DNA of 64,000 bases from Branchiostoma floridae (lineage: Eukaryota > Chordata > Leptocardii > Amphioxiformes > Branchiostomatidae): the NCBI RefSeq assembly GCF_000003815.2, contig NC_049987.1, forward strand, positions 11,864,778 through 11,928,777. Reading direction: 5' to 3'. This document shows, one piece after another, positions 10,174-24,100 of this stretch; position 1 is the first letter of the stretch; each line of letters starts with the position of its first letter. A program made the translations under genes and the position numbers. The notes under the pieces were generated by a model, which searched no databases, had not been told where the DNA came from, and saw only the letters and a program-made list of their open reading frames with translations.

Positions 10174-13100
10174 ATGGACGTGGGATCTTCCCTGTTTCTG
10201 CTCGGTTCGTCTGCTGTTGCGGTATGGTACATCTTCGTTCGCCGAGCCACCGGCGGGCCCGCAAACTTCCTGCACCGGAAGACTGGAAAAGCCGACCCCT
10301 CGGCCGGGTACGGTCTAAAAACTGCAGTAAGAAAACACTTTACCAGTATACCAGTGATACACAGATATAAAGAGACTATGGGCTTGTAGGTTGTCAAGTT
10401 ATTGCATTTGCTTCGTATGATAAAACGACTATCTTTGAATCTAAAACTTTTCAGCTAACGTTAACTTATATGCATAACTTTCTAAAGCATTCCAACTTGC
10501 AATTGTAATAATCTGCTAAATGTGTCGTCCATACAAACAATGCTGATATTAATCAGAATTTGTATCATACATCATGTCATGGTAACGGTTAACGTTAACG
10601 TTGAATATTTCATATTTCTACTTTCCAGAGTTTACCTCCCGTGACTGGGTTCCCGCTGAAGATCCTCACAACTGTTCTCAACTCTGTGAGTTACTCAAAA
10701 ATTCCTATAAAACTGTAGAGACTCTTATTGCTAAAAGTGTGGCCTCCTTGCTAAAAGGAGCAATCTAGGAGCTCTTTTCATTACACCTTATGTTCTCACA
10801 GCCCTATATTCCAACACGACTTACCCTAACATAGAGGTGGAACATCGGGGCCTGTGAACATAGTGGCATGGGAATATGGGACTGATCTCATTCAAAACAC
10901 ATTTACACAACTATGATCATTTTACCAGTGGAAAAATTGGTCCTTTATGTGATTTTATGGATATTCTTTACAAGATAAGTTTTACAGCAGCAAAGCATGT
11001 AAACTGTTTCCTTAAAAGAGCATGTGAACAAAATGAAACTTTGTATTTATCTATTTAACAACACGTCATTCTTTATCTCATTCAATCCCTTCTCCATCCG
11101 AACGTCATCTCATGGTTTTGTTTTTGTCTTTTTCTTTCTTCAGGTCTTTGGGACAAAAATTCTCATTCCCAATGCATACAAGTGAGTAGTACATGTTCCC
11201 AGCAATCATCCTCCTGACTCCCATGTTTCATGTTTCATTCTCTCTTATCCTCCAATGGGCCAAAGTATGATCATGATTCTACTCTAGCTCAGCCCTAAAA
11301 AATTATTCCTTCCACCATCGACCGTGTGCATTTTTCCAACATGAAGTCAAAAGATCACGTACCTCCAAGTTTTTTTTTTTACTTTCTTAATGCCATAGCC
11401 CCAGCCTTAAGAGTTGATGCTCTTGCAAGCCAGGTATTCCAAAGTGAGGTCGTTGACCTTGGCAGACCAGCTGTCTATGGAGGTTAGGTGGACAGACCTG
11501 TTCCAGCATATGTAAGGTACAGTTCATACGAAGGCCCATAAGTATAATCAAAAGCCTATTACTGTTGACTGTGTCAGTGGATTATGTTGCCCTATTGTCA
11601 ACAAGACGGTGTAGGACTATAATGCTGCAGTACCTTTAAAAGCTGATAGAGGGCCCAATATTGCCATTTTTGGTACCTCAATAACTAGTAACATTCCATA
11701 ACTCATTTTAAAACATCAACCCAACAAACAGAACCAAAACAATGCTTCCTGTCAGAACCCAAAATACATGCCCTCCCCATATCAGAGCGTAGACAAATAT
11801 TCTAAGATAAACCTTTTGAAATGTTTTCTCATTGCTTTTTATTGCCAGGAATTCCAACGGTGATCTCCTGAGGAAGATTGTGATTCCAGAGGACCCCACC
11901 ATGTATCCCATCATGCCATTTGATGGTCCCAGCATACCTTTGGGCAGCAAGACCTCCACTGACCTTGCTGACCTCACACGACCCAGGTGAGCATTGAATT
12001 TTTTTAAATTGTGGGGTGGCGTGGGGTGGGGTGGGGTGGGGGGTTGCTGTTATGTTGTTTGTTCAAAACATTAATGCCAAAAAGTAGTTACTCAAGCAAC
12101 TAGATATTCAGTTGCTTCAGTAACTGTTTTTTGGCATATCTTATTACCTGGATGTCTAACCTTGATTGACATAAGTACTTAATGGTTTTTGCCCTCTTTC
12201 AACTTAGATCGAGGTCCCCAGATGACTTTCACCACTGGGAAGTGGCAGACTTCATACAGGCCTACACGTGAGGGGACTTTGCTATTTGAGTTTGAAAAAT
12301 CATGCAAAAATCAAGTCATTCTCTTTCATTAAAATTCATGTATTAGCAACCTTATCAATATGCACTGGTTGAAGACAACTACTGCAAACTATTTGGAAGA
12401 GTGATATACTGTATTTCTGCAAGACTAAAATATGTATATGTTTTTTTGCATTGCACAGCTCAGAGACCATGACACCCACAGAAGTTGCAGAGCGAGCCAT
12501 CAGGGCCATCCAGGACAGTGACAGGAGGAAACCTCCACTAAGGGCCATCATTCAGTACAATGTGGAAGAAATAAGAAAGGTACAGGCTATTTTTAAAGCA
12601 GTTTTCTAAATTTCTTTACACAAGTCACCATGAACATATAGCAACGTGAATCAATATGACATCTGAATTTACGTACAACACTAAATGAGAGACACCGAAA
12701 CATAAGCCAAGTAAGTACCCACTGGTTGTGAAAAAAGAATTCCCCCATATCCTATATTCTACCAAACCTGATGAGATTATTTTTGGAGGGCATTTTCCAT
12801 CCTCTTATAGAAAAACTGTCCAGTTGTTGAAAATATGACACTGTCCAAAAGATTGACAATACAACATGTACGTGTGTACAAGGCATTTCCTTCTAACTTA
12901 CAGATGGCTGCTGCCTCGACTGAGCGGTACAGAAACAACTCCCCCCTGTCCCCACTGGATGGAGTTCCAGTCTGTATTAAGGAGGAGCTTGCTGTGGTGA
13001 GAATGTGAAATAAGAATTTGAAAAAAAGCAAAAGTGGTCAGAGAATTTGTAAGCTAAAATCATGCAGAAGGTTAGGCATGTTTTTTAGTTCTAGATTTTC

Positions 13101-16100
13101 TGTTGGAATGCTCAGAAGGGCAACTTTTATTCAAGTGCAATTACTACATTGTTTTTCTTGAGTTTTGCTAGCATGTAAGGTTTGGATACTGTCTCTTCTT
13201 AACTGTGCTGAAATGGTCCACATTTAGTGCAAAAATATTTGACCAGTTGTTATAAAACCAAGATTTTTATTAACAAGTATGAGTTGTTTATGTGTCACCA
13301 TTTCTGCTGGTAGAGAACCTGACCAAAGTCTGTAGATTCAAATATATTCAAGTCAAAACATTTCAACATCGATTCATGTTTCTTTAGGTCAATCATTGTC
13401 AATGGATTCACTTAGAATATAGGATTTATAAATAGAAGACCACCCTAACACAATCATAGCATTCTAATTGGAGTCTTAAATGTTTACATGTAGGTGCCTT
13501 ACTACCACCGGAGTGGTACAGACTGCCTTGGCTGCGACGCCCCTTCTACTGTAGACTCTACTGTCGTGGCCAAGTTACGGGAGGCAGGCGCGGTCATTCT
13601 GGGCGTGGCCAACATGCACGAACTGGGGATGGGAGTTACCGGATGTAACCCTAACAAGTAAGGACACTGGGTTTCGGCAAAATGTTTCTGCTGAAAAGCA
13701 TGCTTTAGAGTAGCTTTAGTTTAGATCCGAAGAAGTGAACTCATTTCAACAGAGATTGCTCGGTGTAAGCAAGGAGGTTAAAACCTCCTTAGGTGTAAGA
13801 TACAGTTTTGTCATTTTGCGGATGGCTCATGCCAACTTGTGAATACCCATTTAACCCAGAGTATTTCATGTACAAGTGCAAATTCATGTGATTCCACAGG
13901 CTTTGTGGGTTGGTCAAAACCCATACAACCCATAGTTCTTCTTATACATGCTGTTGATGTTAATATTCCTATACTTCCCCAGGCTCCATGGGACAGCCAG
14001 GAACCCATATAACCCACAGCACTTCACAGGGGGCAGCTCCAGTGGGTCCGCTTCTGCAGTGGGTGCAGGTCAGTGGAATGGGAAAACTTTGCAGTACTAG
14101 AGTCAGGGTATGTTGTTGGCAAAGCCAAAGAATAACCTGTTTTGCACATGTGCCTTAGTAGAGGTTTGTACTGCCCAAGTGCTGTGTAGTTCATATTGTA
14201 GAAACTGACCTTCAGTCTTTATGCTTTAGATCTTCCTTTTGTCCCTGCTCTTTAATTTAGTAACCTGGTAGCTGATCTAGTAAGGAGGGGTAAAGTTGAC
14301 GATTGCCTTTTGATTAATCACTTATTATGTTGATCATCTTCCAGGGATTTGTCCCATCGCCATAGGAACTGATGCAGGTGGTTCTGTACGCATCCCTTCA
14401 GCCTTGTGTGGGGTGGTGGGCCTGAAAGGTGAGCTCTGAGTCTTTTTTCATTGTATTGAAAAGAGAGAGCAATTCCTACTCCTTTTGAATATGCATTGTT
14501 TTTATATCGATCAAACTATCATTGTCTATGTGAAGATTTTACTAATTGCAGCTTTACTTGCTATGCGATTTGGATGCCATATAATTTTCAAACATGTTGT
14601 GAGAGAACTAACCACTGACAAGAATGTAAGGCAGCCAGTACCATATCAAGACAGCTGAATTTGCATGACACTTGTATGGCTGTCCAAAGAAAGCCTTCAG
14701 TTTACAATCATGGTGATGTATGTGACATGAGGCTCTAACTAAACAAAGACTATAAACATCAAGTTGTGCACTTTCCCTCCCCACAACCAGGTACCTTTGG
14801 ACGAGTGAGTGACCATGGTGGTAAACTGCCAGACACCCCGTGTGAATGTGCCTCACTCCTGCATGTCGGTGAGTCAACTGAAGCTAATACAGACCCTCAT
14901 ACAGACCTCTGACCATTGTAGAGTATCCATTTGTATTCTCGAAGCTTATCTCAGTGTCTATTTGATCTGTTTGGATGATAATGCACAGAATTTGCTCAAA
15001 GTTTGCATGAAGATGATGTGGGACAGTGTTCTTCTGCATTATGGCAATTGTTGCAGACATCATTATGTAATGTTATGTAATGTACACTGTTTCAGTTGTA
15101 ACATTTCCATGGTACTGCTAGGCATGGGCACCAGATCTTGTTCACCCATTGTACACTGTACATACACAGTAGTACCTTACCATATCCACATCATTACGGG
15201 TCGTTGACCCCCCATGAATGTTCCTCCTCAGGTCCCATTGCTGCTTCTGTCAGGGATGCTGCCATTGCCTTTGGTGAGTTAACCTTAACCTTCTGCCTAT
15301 CATGGGCACTTCTGTGCACTAAAGTTGCACTGGGAATCAACAAATCAGCAGGTCTAGGGTTAACTTGAGTTGAATTCTGCAGGATCTTCAAAAATCGTCC
15401 TCTTTATTTGGACATCATGATCTATTTTCTGTCACACAGCACTGACAGCAGGGCCTGACCCCAAGTACCCTCATGGTAAGTTGATCATACACGCAAGTGT
15501 GTGTAACTGTTTCTTAATTTACAGTTTACCTATTTTTGTATAGTTGGACAGAAAATCTGTGATATTACAAAACTTGAATATTAGCTACACAACTTATGCG
15601 GTACTGGGGTACGTAAAATATACTTCACATTCCAACAGCATTGTAGAATGGTGCATTGTAGGAGTTTTAGTCACCAATCAGGAAAAGACAGTTTCAGCTT
15701 TCCAAGAAAATGGTTTCAAGAAGAATGGGCCATCTCAACAAGATTTCTTTTGATTGGTGTTCCTCCAGGTTTGAACCAACCAATCATCAACCTTGAGAAT
15801 CTTGACAACACCAACCTGACTGGTATCCGGGTGGGGGTGGACTGGCGCTACCTCAGGGTCAGTTGGCAAGGAAACAACCACACTTCATTCATACATGGAG
15901 TTCTACATGGATACTCAGAACAGAACTCTCTATTAACTTAACACAATCTTCTTGTTGTTGGTATTGTATGATGTGTCCTGTAAGTAACATAGCTGTGATC
16001 ATTAGATAGATAAATACAATTCTGTATGCCACTGTTTTACTTTGTAATTAGCCTTTGGACATGATCTTGCAATAAAGTCCTTATATTAAAAAGAAACTAT

Positions 16101-18623
16101 AGGGCCAGTTTTTTAAATAGAACTGGTTGCTTCTTTCCTGTTACAGTACTGTAAGTGATGACAGCCTTGTACTGATATTGTTGAATTTTTTCCCTGCTCA
16201 GCATTCCTCCAACTGTATAGTTGCGGCTTGTGAGAAAAGTAAGACATCAGATTCTGTTATTAGCACATTTAGATTGAATCATCATGAAACCAAGCAGATG
16301 TTCAAACATACAGTGAGCTATAGAAAGTCAGAGTTTTCTCAAATTTGTCTCTGCTTGGATACTTACAACTAAATGATTGTAGTCTCATGTGCAAGTAATG
16401 TTGTCAGTTATGGATATGTAGATTAATGGAACCAAGGACAATGTATCACATAGTTTTATCATGGAAACTCATCTGGTAGTAATCATAGTACAATGCTAAA
16501 CTTTCTTTCAACACAAAAGAATACACAGATCAAATTTTCAACGACCACTGTCGCCCTCTTTAGGATCAATACTGAGTCATCAGTATTGATCTGAAGAAGG
16601 CTGTGATCACATAGTTTTACTGGTGTAAGCTTGGGGTGCTCCACTACTGTTTGCAGCGATCGAGCACCTGGAGAACTGTGGCGCGAACATCGTGGACGTG
16701 CAGATCCCAGAACTGGAGGAGGCGAGAATCGCTCACACCTGCATCGTCGTCATGGAGATGGCTGCTGCAATGGCGGAAAGTTTCAGTAAACAGTACGACA
16801 AGCTGGTACGTAACTATGTTTTCTGTAATTCAGGTTCATTGAATACACCAATTAACAGTTTATTTGCTTTAACAATTGATGAGATGTTATGTAAAAAATA
16901 GAATTATTATCATTGTGTCTGTAATGAGATTATATATAATCAAGAATACATTTAATATAATATATTTAGAATACATACGCAACATCAATGCAATTTTTCA
17001 CTTTTACATAGAAATGAGTTGAATTTTCTATATTGTCAATCTTTCCATTTTTATCCTTTAGTTCCAGTGTCCTTTTAACTATTTTGGAAGGTGACACATG
17101 TTTTCTGTGTTTGACAGACACTGCCCAGTCGTGGACTACTGGCCATGAGAGACACTGTCCCAGCTTTTGACTACATCCAGGTAAGTCACGAATCGTCTTA
17201 ATTCCTGTATGTGTAGTTCCTTGTGCAAATTGGCGTTATGGAGAGGAAAGAACGAGTACCTTTTTTGCAAGATGCAGCAACCACTGACAAGAGAAGTGTA
17301 CTAACCTGGCTTGTGATATCATGGATAGTGATAGGACCTCTGAAATGTAGTGTTTTTTGCTGTTTTTTTTATTTGTTTGAACCTTATTTTATTCATAAGA
17401 AGCTCAAAATGGTCTACAGGCGGCTTTTTGTTGTGGTCATGAGGGAGGTAAGGGTCAGATAGAATATAACAGAGATACAGATTACATCGAGTCCTAATAA
17501 ATCTATCAATGTATAATACATGGTACAAAAACATATAGTAGCTCAGGGTTTATGAATCATCATCAGGTCCTTGTCCGTTCATTTTGGAGTCTCTTAATTT
17601 CTTACAGGAGGTCAGATTTGGAGCCGTACATTCCTAATTATGCTGTGAAACAGAAGTGAAACAGAAGTAGTGCAGGAGGTTATTATGATGATTCGATTCA
17701 TGCTTTAAGGCACCAAGCTTCCACTCATATACAGCTCTGCAATATCAATTTCCATCTTGTAGGCCATGAAGCAGAGGACTCGCACCATGAATTTTCTGAA
17801 GGAGATCTTCAACAAGGTGGATGTGATCATCACACCTGGTCAGTAGAAGCTTCTTATTACTATTAGTCTTCACAAATAATTTTCAGTTAAACTCTAAATA
17901 TCATTTGTAATCCATGTATTTGGTCATGGTAATCTGTTTCTTAGCTTAATATACAGGAACTGTTGGAAGTACTCTTAGTACATAATATGTATTATACAAT
18001 TTTGGTTGACTGTAATGATACTGTACTTTGTCTAACAGGCACTGGTATACTAGCACCTCGGACAAACCCTGGTGAGCTGACCTACGGCAAGGCCCCAGAT
18101 GAAAAGGACAGTGCTCTCATGAGGTTTGTAGACTATGTTTGAAATATTGCATAATGAACGAAGGACAGATGGAAAGAAGGAAGAAAAGGTGAATGGAGAA
18201 AGATTGTAAGACACATCGACATGTGTGACAACAATAAACATTATTGTACAAAGAGGCTACTCGAAGTTATCTGCCTAACTGGTTTGGGATGATATACTAG
18301 TAACTGCCATTCCACGTAACACACCAGCTGATAATCTAGTTGTACCTACTGAAGTAGGGTTTATTTTTGTCTTAAATGAGCTCAGCTCAATATTCCAGTA
18401 AGTCTGTCTGCTCCCTTCCACCAGATACATGTTCCTGGGTAACCTGGCCGGCATCCCCGCTGTGACCGTCCCCATTGGTTACAGCAGCAACAACAACCTT
18501 CCCATGAGCCTCCAGGTGCAGGCGGGGTGGTGGCAGGAGGGTGTGATGCTGAGGGTGGCCCATGCTGTGGAGAAGGGCACCAAACATGCCAAACCTCAGG
18601 TCCACTTCTCCCTGCTGGGCTAA
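10174..18623 (+). CDS. Fatty acid amide hydrolase-like amidase (plant-type FAAH architecture)
   Basis: Twenty exons: 10174-10326, 10629-10685, 11144-11181, 11849-11986, 12208-12267, 12459-12579, 12904-12996, 13494-13657, 13983-14068, 14345-14428, 14791-14868, 15232-15273, 15440-15475, 15769-15857, 16202-16238, 16657-16805, 17118-17180, 17763-17838, 18039-18123, 18425-18623. The sum of 1848 bp gives 615 residues with every phase matching. The product is an amidase-signature serine hydrolase expected to cleave fatty acid amides such as N-acylethanolamines. The Ser-cisSer-Lys triad is visible: Lys in GVPVCIKEE (exon 7), cis-Ser in GGSSSGS (exon 9), nucleophile Ser in [13 protein letters not shown] (exon 10). 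An N-terminal hydrophobic segment (residues 4-22) suggests membrane anchoring. Motifs such as NMHELGMG and IPSALCG, and the ~600-residue length, recall plant FAAH more than mammalian FAAH1. Substrate is inferred. Confidence 0.9.
12011..12045 (+). repeat. G-rich (GGGGT)n run in amidase intron 4
   Basis: Repeated GGGGTG units and a final run of Gs begin about 25 bp after the exon-4 donor. At least four G-runs of four make it a candidate G-quadruplex on the coding strand. Confidence 0.6.
12086..12165. repeat. Hairpin repeat shared with an ENPP intron
   Basis: A segment with 'caactagatattcagttgc' and the tail 'atcttatta..tggatgtctaacctt' recurs at about 25110-25235 in an ENPP intron. The ends of the core are complementary ('gcaact' and 'agttgc'). 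It is a small interspersed element of unknown type. Confidence 0.45.
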
Positions 18624-18639
18624 CTACGAGTCATCCAAA

Positions 18640-18834
18640 TACTGTAAATGCATTTAATTTCGTGGCAGCAAGAAAATGGAGTATTTGCAGTGGTTTTGCG
18701 TTTGTGGTAGCACCCTACACTGCAGTCCCATACTGTAATGGAAAAATATTCTTGATAGTTTTAGCTTGCGGTAGTACAGCCACCACAAGAACCATTAACA
18801 TAAAACCACTGCGAACATTTCTCCATTTACAGTA
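18640..18834. repeat. Inverted-repeat element just downstream of the amidase gene
   Basis: The left end 'tactgtaaatg' (18640-18650) is matched by 'catttacagta' (18824-18834). Internal complementarity also exists between the arms around 18690 and 18790 ('agtggtttt' and 'aaaaccact'). The form suggests a non-autonomous DNA transposon about 195 bp long. It lies within the probable 3' UTR or the immediate flank of the amidase gene. Confidence 0.5.
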
Positions 18835-21109
18835 GAGTGTAAAATGTAACATTCCCTCACTTCTAAAAGTTCTAGGCTTTACTAGCCTGGTGTATAGACA
18901 TGATTGTCATTTATATATTTGCCTAAATTATAGTTGGGAGCTCCGATTGGGTCTGAGCAAAGAGTCACATGGTCTTTATAATGACATGGTAGCAGGGTTC
19001 GGACGTTCCAGCCCCCTTACACTGCTTCTGAGGTATTTTGATTTCCAAAACATTGCAGGACATAAGGACCAAACATTTAAATGAGCATGGGGACCAGACT
19101 ATTCCACATAGAAGCAATCATTGGAGCAAACCAGAGCTAGAATAGATGAATTCCAAACTGAGGATCGAGCAATTATTGAGATGGAAACAGTTAAAAAGAC
19201 ATCAACAGCTCCAGTCAAAATGATCCTGAAGTAGAGTTACTTAGTGGTAAATGCTTTCTGCTTATAATCATGTTTTCACAGATATGTCTTTATTTCTTGA
19301 TTAACAGAGTTACCAAAAATCTTTATGAATATATGGCTTTATTGTTGTTTATAGGCCTTGAGGCAAATGCAGAGAGCAGTTGATTGACTTTGAAGTGCTG
19401 CCTGGTTTATGATATAAATCATAGCTACGGCTATAAAAACTATCACTAGCATATTATAATAAAGGGAACAAGATGACTATAAATTTATGACACTGAGGTC
19501 AAATGAATATTAGTTTTATGATGTATGGTTTTATTTAGTAAAGACATCACAGGCATGAAATTTAAAACCTGAATTGCGTCCTTATTACAAAAGGTTTAAC
19601 GTTACAGCAGATCACATAAAAAGTCATAGGACATATACGATACAATCCATGTATCAACTGCTTTAAAACTAGCGTAAAAACATCGAGTGTCATTTAACTA
19701 CAATCCTCTATAGAGCAAGATAGATTTGTACTAGGTCTGTAATGCTGGTGACTTGTTTTGTTAGCTGACACAGTGCAGCCCTAGAACCTGTCAAGTCAAC
19801 CTCCTCCTGTCACAAAAGAACTTTTCTTCCTGCTACTGTTGAGCTATGGAACTGCCTCCCACAGGACATTGTAGATACTAGAGACTTACAGAACTTCAAA
19901 CGAAAAGTAAATGCCCACCTCACCGTTACTCGTCAGCGTGCTGTATTGTAATAAAGTTCAGCACAGCTGCTAATGATGGGGTGTTGGACACAGCATAGAT
20001 TTAAAAAATGGTACTCATTAGTATTCAGGAATACTTGGTTACTACACTAACCAATATACACTATAACAAGCAAGTCACAAGTCCAACATTCGTATTACTT
20101 GACGTTTAAATTTTCTTCTTATAGGCTATCATTGTGTATCACACAGTGCAGTAATGTTATTGCTCGGTATGAAGGATTGTTACATACCTAGCATGTCACT
20201 TTGGCACATGGACTGTTACATCTCTTACAACGTAACCTATAATATTCTATTGAAAGTTTTAAAAAAACAGTCATACCGACATTATTGAAGCTAAAAGCCT
20301 CTTCAGTGTTACTTCCTACATGGTTAAACGTGTATCAAACTACTATTCACATGTACAGCCCTGCACCTGTCCCAGGGCACCACAGACACAGGTGGTCAAT
20401 TAACTCAATTTTACATTATAACCAATCAGTGCAGTTATGTAAATGAGCGCATATGCTAATGAGGGTAGGGACATGAAAAGGGGATATATTATCACAAAAG
20501 GCGCGAAGTTTGACTTGAGGGAGGAAAAGTAGGTGGTTGGGACTTGGGAGTAACAGGCGGAAAGTTGGGAAAATAGAGATAGCAGGAAGGGAATGGGGAT
20601 TCTCCGGGGATGCTGAGATGTGAAGAGTGGGTAGTATCTTTACCATTCACACCCACCCACCCACTTTCTTATAGCTCGATGGGAGTTTTCGCCTCGCTCT
20701 CTGTTCAGGTGATGAAGACTTTTTCTGCACTCCTTATACCCCCATCACCTGTCTGGGGCGCGGGGGATGCCCGGATGGGTGTGGCGTTGTGAATTTTCAC
20801 TATTATTATAATATTTCAATGTACGTCCGCACCGATTAGTACTGAATGCAGCTTGTTACTTTCAGCAGAATAACAAAGAGCCTTTTGTATCATAGATGTC
20901 CCATTATCGAGTTGTGCTAACACTAGTATAACACAGCACGCACGCGTCGCCCCAACAGTCGTACAGCTACATGTACAAACGTAGGCGGCTGCGCATTCGA
21001 ACCCCCTAACATTGTGTTATATGTTCCGTGTTTATACTTGATGTCCAACATCCTGGTCCAGCCGAGTTAGACCTTCACAAGGTGGTGTCTGTGTCTGTGT
21101 CCCGCTATC
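18835..21109. other. Intergenic region between amidase and ENPP genes
   Basis: No complete gene is seen. AATAAA at about 19458 may serve the amidase mRNA but is over 800 bp past the stop. A LINE fragment lies at 19790-19951. The stretch 20430-20470 has ATGTAAAT and ATGCTAAT, two octamer-like words, about 650 bp before the ENPP start; their function is unproven. Confidence 0.4.
19790..19951 (+). mobile_element. Remnant of a non-LTR retrotransposon reverse-transcriptase C-terminus
   Basis: One frame reads RTFLPATVELWNCLP followed by QDIVDTRDLQNFKRKV, then a stop at 19949-19951. A 'R(T)..LWN.LP..IV....L..FK.KL' ending is the usual C-terminal tail of LINE reverse transcriptases. Only about 50 codons remain, with no catalytic core, so the copy is dead. 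Confidence 0.6.
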
Positions 21110-24100
21110 ATGGCGGCCGTCCGCGTGTTTGAGCTTGTGTTTGTTCTCCTGATGTTGGGCGGACGGACAGCTTCTGTTCATGACGGGCCTCTCCTGCTGC
21201 TGGTCTCCTTTGACGGGTTCCGGTACGACTACCTGGACAGGAGTCAGGACCGGGTTCAGCTCCCCAGCCTGGAGTACCTCATACAGACAGGTGTGTGTCC
21301 TTATACATTCTACACTAGCTATAGGGGTGCCAGTACAGAACCGTTTTTTTCTTGTTGGACCAGTCCAGAAAAAAAGGCCTTAAAAAAATCAGTAGACCGG
21401 ATGTTGGACCGATTCAAATATGAACAGATTATACCGGCAGGCATTCGCGTGTATTGGGTTCATGTCCAAGAAAATAACAAGGGCAAAGTTGATAGTCATT
21501 CGTGCCAAGTTTCTACAGTAAAATTTGCCCCAAAATAGGCCATTGGTGTTGCTTACCTGAAGATAGGAGTCTGAAACGCCAATGGACGTCAGATACTCCA
21601 CCAAACAGAATCCCTTGTAACGAAATGGACCGTTGTTTTTTACATGGTAAGTTCACAGATAATTAGGTCCAGGTTCAAGTCCGAACGTGGACCTGATCCT
21701 CTGGATCTGGACTGTACCTGGACCTAAATTTTCCGTACCGGTACCCACCCCTGTTCTACACCATACGTATACTTTCAAAGGTATTATGGGGAGTATGGTT
21801 ATTCCAAATTGGTTTTTAGTAGATTCTGAGAGCATTAATGAAGAATGGCCTGAATGTACGATCGATATCTGGAGTAGCTCCCAACCGATATTCAGTCTGC
21901 GCCATTGAGCTTCTCAAACAATGAAAAATGGCGCTTTTCTCAGTTTGTTTTGGTTCCGCGTTCCAACAGCAGCGAGTAGTCAATTTTGCAACAGATTCGA
22001 GGACCGTACACTGTTTTTATATATGACAAGGGCTTATTTTGCGAAAGTCTTAGTAACTCTTAGTTAATACGTTAACGCCTTTTGACTATTTTTTTCTAAA
22101 ATCGAACGCACAGTCGCTCCGGGTCACCGCCACAAACGTTAACGGTTGAATAGATCCTCAACATTCGATGTTGCGTGGCAGTTGTGTTCAAGCTGTTTCA
22201 GTTCACTGACCTCTCAATTGTGTCAGCTAACCAGCAGCTACAAAAACGTGTGGCATTGGTGCAAAAGTATATGCCCGAAAACAATTGAATGGTGAAGTCA
22301 GTAAAATAATGACCGACTCAATGACTTATGTTAAAACAACGATAAGTAACGTTAATCATAAAGAGCGAAGAATGAAAATCACGGTAGTATTTAATTACAG
22401 ATTTATTTGATTGGTAAATTGGGGGCTCCAGAACCACTGTTGCGTCCAGAATTTTACTCAAGTTTTCTGTATTGCTTTAAAATCTACAATATAATATCTT
22501 TTCTGTTTATCATTAAGAACTTAATGCTTAGAATGAATAACAACGGCCTGCGCTTCTCCTTTAATGTCCTTCATATTAAACCTGTCTTACGTTAAGCTAT
22601 CGCCACATTTTCACAAACAAATATTTATGCCAATAAATATGCTCAAGGCATGCTGTTGAATTAGTTTTGTGTTTTTGTTGTCTTTTATATTGTACTTTAA
22701 TTTTCGTTCCCCAAAAATAAAACCACCCTTTGTGGGAATGTGACTTTGCACAACCTGTCTCCTTCAGGCGTCCGTGCGAAGTGGGTCCACAACACCTTCG
22801 TGACCTTCACCTTTCCGAACCACTTCAGCCTGGTGACTGGGCTGCACGCCGAGACCCACGGGATGGTGGCCAACCACATGTACGACCCGGACCTGCACCA
22901 GCAGTTCCACATGTACCTCAACAACGAGCCCAAATGGTGGGACGTCGGGGCCGAACCCATCTGGATAACCAACCAGAGGTGTGGAGGAAAGAGCGGCGTC
23001 TTCAACTGGCCTGGGATGGAGGCGCGGTTCAACGGTACTCTGCCTTTTAGAAGCATTCCTGAGTACAACGAATCCATCCCTTATGAGCATAGAATAGAGA
23101 CGATGATTCGGTGGTTCACAGACGAAGAAAACCCCATAAATCTGGGCGTCCTGTACTTCGAGGAGCCTGATGAGGTTGGGCACAAGTACGGTCCGGATTC
23201 TCCTGAGTTGGACGAGGCTTTAGAGATGGTGGACCGGACAGTTGAGTACCTTATAGAGCTGTTACAGTCGGCAGGGCTGTTTGAGAGAATGAACCTGATC
23301 ATCACGAGTGACCACGGGATGGCGGAGACGTCCGTGGACAGAGTGATTGAGCTGGACCGTTACCTGGACCCCAGCACCTACCTGTGGGTGGACAAATCGC
23401 CTGTAACGGCCATCTGGCCTCTGGAACACGGTAAGGGGTCTCATTATGAGTGACGCAATTAGCAATTGATATGAATAGTGATTCGTAATTTAACATTCAC
23501 CAACACTGTATATTCATCCACACACATGAATTATGAATTTATGAATCATATATGTCGAACGCACATCACATTACAGGGAAAGGGGTAATAGGGTAGTAGC
23601 GTAGACCGTCTTGTGTTCTTACACAGATGGCCACCTATACGATAGCTGTTGTTAGTCTCCTTCGTAGACTTCGAGCGGGGTTTGCTTTTGTATTATCTTG
23701 GGCCTATGGGGGGAGGGGGTAGTTTCAAAGTTGGCAAAGGCTCTATAATGGATAAGATAAAAAGTCCCATAAGATAAAAGTCAGCCCCGCTCGAAGCCTG
23801 CGAAGGAGGCTAAGCTGTTGTATCCTTTTTGTGGTAAATAAATAAACTTTTATCGAAGGTTATGATTTACTTTTATTTATCCCAGGAGTGGACAGAGAGT
23901 ACATCTTTGCTGCATTAGATGATGCCCACCCCAACCTACAGGTGTACTACAAGGAGGACATCCCTGCCCAGTACCACTACAGACACAACAGGAGGATCAT
24001 GCCTGTCATCGCAGTGGCAGATCCTGGCTGGACCATCGTGCAGAACATCAGCACTGCTGTCGTCGAAAAAGGTATGCACATAGCTTCAACTCTCACAATT

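Noticed and set aside
22407-22595. Small open frame in ENPP intron 1
   Set aside because: No domain, no splice partner and low-complexity AT-rich composition.
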